DNA of 64,000 bases from Aliirhizobium wenxiniae (GTDB taxonomy: Bacteria > Pseudomonadota > Alphaproteobacteria > Rhizobiales > Rhizobiaceae), in NCBI RefSeq assembly GCF_014201355.1, contig NZ_JACHEG010000012.1:43474-107473 (forward strand), given 5' to 3'. The notes under the pieces are model-generated. The model was not told the DNA's origin. It saw only the letters and a program-made list of their open reading frames with translations, and made no database searches. Positions 60,530 to 64,000 of the stretch are shown piece after piece; position 1 is the stretch's first letter; each line of letters starts with the position of its first letter. The position numbers and the translations under genes were made by a program.

Positions 60530-61192
60530 ATGAGTAAATTGCGAAACCTGGAAGATGCCGTTGCGGCTATTCCTGATGGTGCGGTGTTGATGATCGGCGG
60601 CTTCATGGGCGCCGGCACGCCCCACCGTCTAATGAACGAACTCGTGCGGCAAGGCAAAAAAGGCCTGACGGTCATTGCCAATGATACCGCCCGTCCGAAT
60701 GTCGGTATCGGCAAGCTGATCGATGCGAAACTCGTCGCAAGGCTGGTAACCAGCCATATCGGCACCAATCCCGAAACACAGCGGCAGATGATTGCTGGAG
60801 AAACGCAGGTCGAACTCGTGCCTCAGGGCACGCTTGCAGAGCGCATTCGTTCCGGCGGTTTCGGGCTTGGCGGCGCTCTCACGCCGACAGGCGTCGGCAC
60901 GACCGTGGAGGAAGGCAAACAGACAATCGAGATCGACGGCAAAACCTATCTCGTCGAGAAACCGCTAAAGGCGGACTTCGCCCTGATCAATGCCAAGCGC
61001 GCTGACTATTACGGAAACGTCGATTACGCGCTGACGGCGCGAAATTTCAATCCACTGATGGCAATGGCGGCCGAAACCGTGATCGTCGAAGCCGCGGACA
61101 TCGTTCCCGTCGGCGTTATCCCACCGGATGTGGTCGTCACCCCGAATGTGCTGGTGGACTACCTCATTGCTACGGAGAACCGTCATGGATGA
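60530..61192 (+). CDS. atoD: Acetoacetyl-CoA transferase alpha subunit AtoD
   Basis: This 220-residue subunit of the family I CoA transferase has the GGFMGAGTPHRLMNEL motif, GGFGLGGALTPTGVGT and the LNAK-type INAKRADYYGNVDY segment. With AtoA it moves CoA from acetyl-CoA or another acyl-CoA to acetoacetate. AAGGAAAGGATG is the ribosome region before ATG 60530. It overlaps atoA by eight bases. Confidence 0.93.
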   Translation: MSKLRNLEDAVAAIPDGAVLMIGGFMGAGTPHRLMNELVRQGKKGLTVIANDTARPNVGIGKLIDAKLVARLVTSHIGTNPETQRQMIAGETQVELVPQGTLAERIRSGGFGLGGALTPTGVGTTVEEGKQTIEIDGKTYLVEKPLKADFALINAKRADYYGNVDYALTARNFNPLMAMAAETVIVEAADIVPVGVIPPDVVVTPNVLVDYLIATENRHG

Positions 61193-61841
61193 AAAGACTT
61201 TGATCGCCAAGCGTGTTGCGCTTGAACTGCAGGATGGTTTCCTGGTCAATCTGGGTATCGGCTTGCCGACGATGGTTGCCGCCTATCTGCCGAACAACAT
61301 GAATGTTTTCTTCCAATCGGAAAACGGCATCATCGGCATGGCGGCGCTTCCTGAACAGGGCTTTGCGCTAGGAGATCTGACCGACGCCGGCGGCGCTTTC
61401 ATCGGCGCCCTGCCGGGAGCCTGCGCCTTCGACAGCGCCACGTCCTTCGGGCTCATTCGGGGCGGCCATCTCGACGTCACTGTCCTTGGCGGCCTGCAGG
61501 TCGATCAGTCGGGGCAACTCGCCAACTGGATGGTGCCGGGCAAGATGGTGCCGGGCATGGGCGGGGCGATGGACCTCGTTTCGGGTGCAAAGCGTGTGAT
61601 CGTTGCCATGCAGCATACGGCCAAGGGAAAGTCGAAGATCGTGCAGAAATGCACGCTGCCGCTGACCTCGGTGCGCCGCGTTGATCTGATCGTCACCGAC
61701 CTTGCCGTTCTCCAGCCAAGCGATGAAGGCCTTATCCTCAAGGAGACCGCGCCCGGCGTCTCGATCGATCAGGTAAAGGCCGCAACCGACTGCGAGCTGA
61801 TCATTCCCGCAAACGTTCCCGAGATGCAGATCACAGAGTGA
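61185..61841 (+). CDS. atoA: Acetoacetyl-CoA transferase beta subunit AtoA
   Basis: This 218-residue subunit carries the catalytic glutamate in QSENGIIGM and the GIGLPTMVA and GGHLDVTVLGGLQVD segments typical of CoA transferase beta chains. ATG 61185 is chosen because it gives MDEKTLIAKRVALELQDG. The upstream open frame lies within atoD. It works as a heteromer with AtoD. Confidence 0.93.
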   Translation: MDEKTLIAKRVALELQDGFLVNLGIGLPTMVAAYLPNNMNVFFQSENGIIGMAALPEQGFALGDLTDAGGAFIGALPGACAFDSATSFGLIRGGHLDVTVLGGLQVDQSGQLANWMVPGKMVPGMGGAMDLVSGAKRVIVAMQHTAKGKSKIVQKCTLPLTSVRRVDLIVTDLAVLQPSDEGLILKETAPGVSIDQVKAATDCELIIPANVPEMQITE

Positions 61842-61870
61842 TCCTTCTCTCATTCAGAAAGAGATAAATC

Positions 61871-63238
61871 ATGTCGTCCGTTCCCAGCGGGGAAACGAGC
61901 GCGAGCCGTTTCAACCCCATTCACGCCCTGACAAAGGGCCTTTCAAGCCTTGTAAGCCGTTACCTGCCTGATCCACTGGTATTTGCTATTCTCCTGACGA
62001 TCATAACGTTTGCCCTTGGCGTCTTCCTGACGCAGTCCTCCGTGCTCGACATGGTGAATATGTGGGGCGACGGTTTCTGGAACCTTCTCGCATTCTCGAT
62101 GCAGATGGCTCTGGTTCTGGTGACCGGCCATGCCCTGGCCAGTTCAGATCCCATCCACAAACTGATGGTGAAGCTGTCCTCCATTGCCAAGACACCGCGT
62201 CAGGGCGTTATGCTGGTCGTGTTTGCCTCGAGCGTTGCCTGCGTCATCAACTGGGGCTTCGGTCTGGTTGTCGGTGCCATGTTCGCCCGTCAGGTGGCCC
62301 GTCGTATTCCCGCAGCAGATTATCGCCTGCTGATTGCGTCGGCCTATATCGGCTTCATGACCTGGCACGGCGGCCTTTCGGCCTCCGTTCCGCTGGTCGC
62401 CGCCACTCCTGGCAATCCAATGGAGAAGTCGGTCGGTCTCATCCCGATTTCCGACACGATCTTCACCGGCTACAACATCTTCATCACAGTCGCCCTCATC
62501 GTCGTCCTGCCGTTCCTGTGCCGCTTCATGCACCCGGCCGAAAAGGATGTCGTCGCAATCGATCCCAAGCTCCTGAAGCCGGAAGAATCGACAAAACGTG
62601 TTCTGGGGCCGGATGCCACCTTTGCGGAACGTCTGGAAGAAAGCCGCGTCTTCGTCTGGATCGTTGCTGCGCTCGGTATCGTCTATCTGGTTCAGTATTT
62701 CCAGAGCCATGGCTTCAACATGACGGTCAACATCGTCAACCTGATCATGGTGATCGCTGGCTTGCTGCTGCACCAGACCCCGATGGCATATGCTCGCGCC
62801 ATCAGCAATGCAGCCCGCGGAACGGCAGGGATTATGATCCAGTTCCCGTTCTATGCCGGCATTCAGATGATGATGGAGCATTCCGGTCTCGGTGGTCTGA
62901 TCACCAACTGGTTCGTTGAAATAGCCAACAAGGACACATTCCCGGTTCTGGCATTCCTGTCGTCCGGCTTCATCAACTTTGCCGTACCTTCCGGTGGCGG
63001 ACACTGGGTCGTCCAGGGTCCCTTCATCATGCCGGCCGCACAGGCTCTCGGCGTGGACAAGGGCATGGCCGCCATGGCGATCGCCTATGGCGAAGAGTGG
63101 ATGAACATGGCTCAGCCCTTCTGGGCACTGCCGGCGCTTGCAATCGCCGGACTCGGGGTGCGCGACATCATGGGTTATTGCGTGACCGCACTCATCGTCA
63201 CGCTGCCGATCTTCCTGATAGGCCTCTACTGCTTCTGA
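61871..63238 (+). CDS. atoE: Short-chain fatty acid transporter AtoE
   Basis: This 455-residue polytopic membrane protein of the AtoE family has about eleven hydrophobic segments and the conserved MTWHGGLSASVPL and FINFAVPSGGGHWVVQGPFIMPAA. It would take up acetoacetate or short-chain fatty acids for AtoDA. A hairpin follows the gene before atoB. Confidence 0.92.
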   Translation: MSSVPSGETSASRFNPIHALTKGLSSLVSRYLPDPLVFAILLTIITFALGVFLTQSSVLDMVNMWGDGFWNLLAFSMQMALVLVTGHALASSDPIHKLMVKLSSIAKTPRQGVMLVVFASSVACVINWGFGLVVGAMFARQVARRIPAADYRLLIASAYIGFMTWHGGLSASVPLVAATPGNPMEKSVGLIPISDTIFTGYNIFITVALIVVLPFLCRFMHPAEKDVVAIDPKLLKPEESTKRVLGPDATFAERLEESRVFVWIVAALGIVYLVQYFQSHGFNMTVNIVNLIMVIAGLLLHQTPMAYARAISNAARGTAGIMIQFPFYAGIQMMMEHSGLGGLITNWFVEIANKDTFPVLAFLSSGFINFAVPSGGGHWVVQGPFIMPAAQALGVDKGMAAMAIAYGEEWMNMAQPFWALPALAIAGLGVRDIMGYCVTALIVTLPIFLIGLYCF

Positions 63239-63245
63239 CATCGGC

Positions 63246-63269
63246 GCGCGCCGGCAAACCCCGGCGCGC
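63246..63269 (+). promoter_or_regulatory. Hairpin between atoE and atoB
   Basis: A perfect 9-bp stem, GCGCGCCGG and CCGGCGCGC, with a six-base loop lies eight bases after the atoE stop, followed by TGTTTCTCCTTTT. It may attenuate transcription into atoB or protect the upstream mRNA. Confidence 0.6.
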
Positions 63270-63314
63270 CTGTTTCTCCTTTTGAAAATGGCCAAAAGTG
63301 CCGGAGTAAAAACC

Positions 63315-64000
63315 ATGAGCAATATCGTAATTGTTTCTGCCGCCCGCACGGCGATCGGCAAGTTCATGGGTGGGCTTTCCACCCTTCCCGCAAGCGAGCT
63401 GGGCTCGATCGTCATCCGCGAAGCTCTCGAACGGGCCAAGCTTGAAGCCTCCGCCGTTTCCGATGTCGTGCTCGGCCATGTGCTGAGTGCCGGCCAGGGC
63501 CAGAACACCGCTCGCCAGGCAGCCGTTGCCGCCGGCATTCCGATGGGTGCCACGGCACTCACCATCAACCAGGTCTGCGGTTCGGGTCTCCGTGCGGTTG
63601 CCCTCGGCGCCCAGTCGATCCTTGCCGGCGATGCCGATGTGGTGGTGGCCGGCGGCCAGGAAAACATGAGCCTTGCCCCGCATGCCGCAGTGTTGCGCAC
63701 TGGCGTCAAGATGGGCCCGGCCGAGTTCGTCGACACGATGATCAAGGACGGCTTGTGGGATGCCTTCAACGACTATCACATGGGCATCACTGCAGAAAAC
63801 GTCGCTGAGAAATATGCACTGACCCGCGCTGAACAGGACGCTTTCGCACTGGCCTCGCAGACCAAGGCCGCTGCCGCAATTGCGGACGGTCGGTTCAAGG
63901 CAGAGATCGTGCCGGTGACGATCAAGACCCGCAAGGGCGATATCATAGTCGATATCGACGAGAACCCGCGCGCCACGACGCTCGACGTTCTGGCCGGACT
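63315..64000 (+). CDS. atoB: Acetyl-CoA acetyltransferase AtoB (partial, cut by window end)
   Basis: The first 228 residues of a thiolase are present: SAARTAIGKFMGGLSTLPASELG and the catalytic Cys in NQVCGSGLRAVALGAQSI, then GGQENMSLAPH and MGITAENVAEKY. It would cleave acetoacetyl-CoA to two acetyl-CoA, the last step of the ato pathway. The gene runs off the end of the window, so the C-terminal His and Cys motifs are not visible. Confidence 0.93.
   Translation, partial: MSNIVIVSAARTAIGKFMGGLSTLPASELGSIVIREALERAKLEASAVSDVVLGHVLSAGQGQNTARQAAVAAGIPMGATALTINQVCGSGLRAVALGAQSILAGDADVVVAGGQENMSLAPHAAVLRTGVKMGPAEFVDTMIKDGLWDAFNDYHMGITAENVAEKYALTRAEQDAFALASQTKAAAAIADGRFKAEIVPVTIKTRKGDIIVDIDENPRATTLDVLAG

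Noticed and set aside
62144..63769. 541-codon antisense frame across atoE and atoB
   Set aside because: The plus-strand genes are unmistakable and the antisense product is low-complexity with no domain.
1..64000. CRISPR arrays, insertion sequences, prophage, tRNA or rRNA genes, replication origin
   Set aside because: No regularly spaced repeats, transposase or integrase motifs, cloverleaf with CCA-type end, rRNA sequence or repABC-type genes could be recognised.

Overview
The window looks like an alphaproteobacterial, most likely Rhizobiaceae (Rhizobium/Agrobacterium-type), replicon. The basis is the dense run of binding-protein-dependent ABC transporter operons, the thiC-thiO-thiS-thiG-thiE operon behind a TPP riboswitch, an FtrABCD-type iron uptake set, AtoSC/AtoDAEB, and high-GC coding sequence with many ATGA-type overlaps. 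I see no rRNA, tRNA, CRISPR array, insertion sequence, integrase, replication origin or plasmid replication gene. A chromid or plasmid location is possible but not shown. Proposed substrates are inferences from gene content unless stated otherwise.

Layout. (1) 260-6571: sugar ABC transporter (binding protein, two permeases, ATPase) plus a signal-less heparinase II/III-family protein, followed by a LysR regulator (6747-7652). (2) 7830-15237: peptide-type ABC transporter with a fused double ATPase, a leaderless class A beta-lactamase-fold hydrolase and an M20 amidohydrolase. (3) 15303-18760: iron uptake, ftrA-ftrB-ftrC on the minus strand and the polyferredoxin ftrD divergent from them. (4) 18892-23201: RND adaptor and pump. 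(5) 23377-29430: a short membrane ORF, an orphan acyl carrier protein, a PAP2 phosphatase, an OmpR-type regulator, an inositol-monophosphatase-family protein, a MipA/OmpV porin-like protein and a histidine kinase. (6) 29482-30370: ribB under an FMN riboswitch. (7) 30471-46272: DeoR regulator, ribose-type ABC transporter with a DUF2291 lipoprotein, sugar isomerase, split transketolase, FGGY kinase, a second sugar ABC transporter and a signal-less DUF5060/DUF4038 (apiosidase-like) glycosidase. (8) 46378-50996: TPP riboswitch and thiCOSGE. (9) 51193-56739: ABC transporter with a glycerophosphodiester phosphodiesterase and an IMPase-family phosphatase. (10) 57019-64000: atoS-atoC and atoD-atoA-atoE-atoB, the last cut by the window edge.

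How the genes fit together. The most interesting region is 30-46 kb. Its gene set matches the D-apiose route (isomerase to apulose, kinase, two-subunit apulose-4-phosphate transketolase). It is joined here to a second importer and a cytoplasmic apiosidase-like enzyme, which suggests that apiose-containing glycosides are imported whole and hydrolysed inside the cell. A common operator-like element (TTTCG-N5-TTTCG) flanks the divergent promoters, and similar half-sites sit before the second operon. The thi operon next door makes the transketolase cofactor. The 51-57 kb operon follows a similar import-then-hydrolyse logic for a phosphodiester and is preceded by CTGTCA repeats resembling a Pho box. 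In four of five ABC operons a strong hairpin directly follows the binding-protein gene, consistent with high differential expression of that component.
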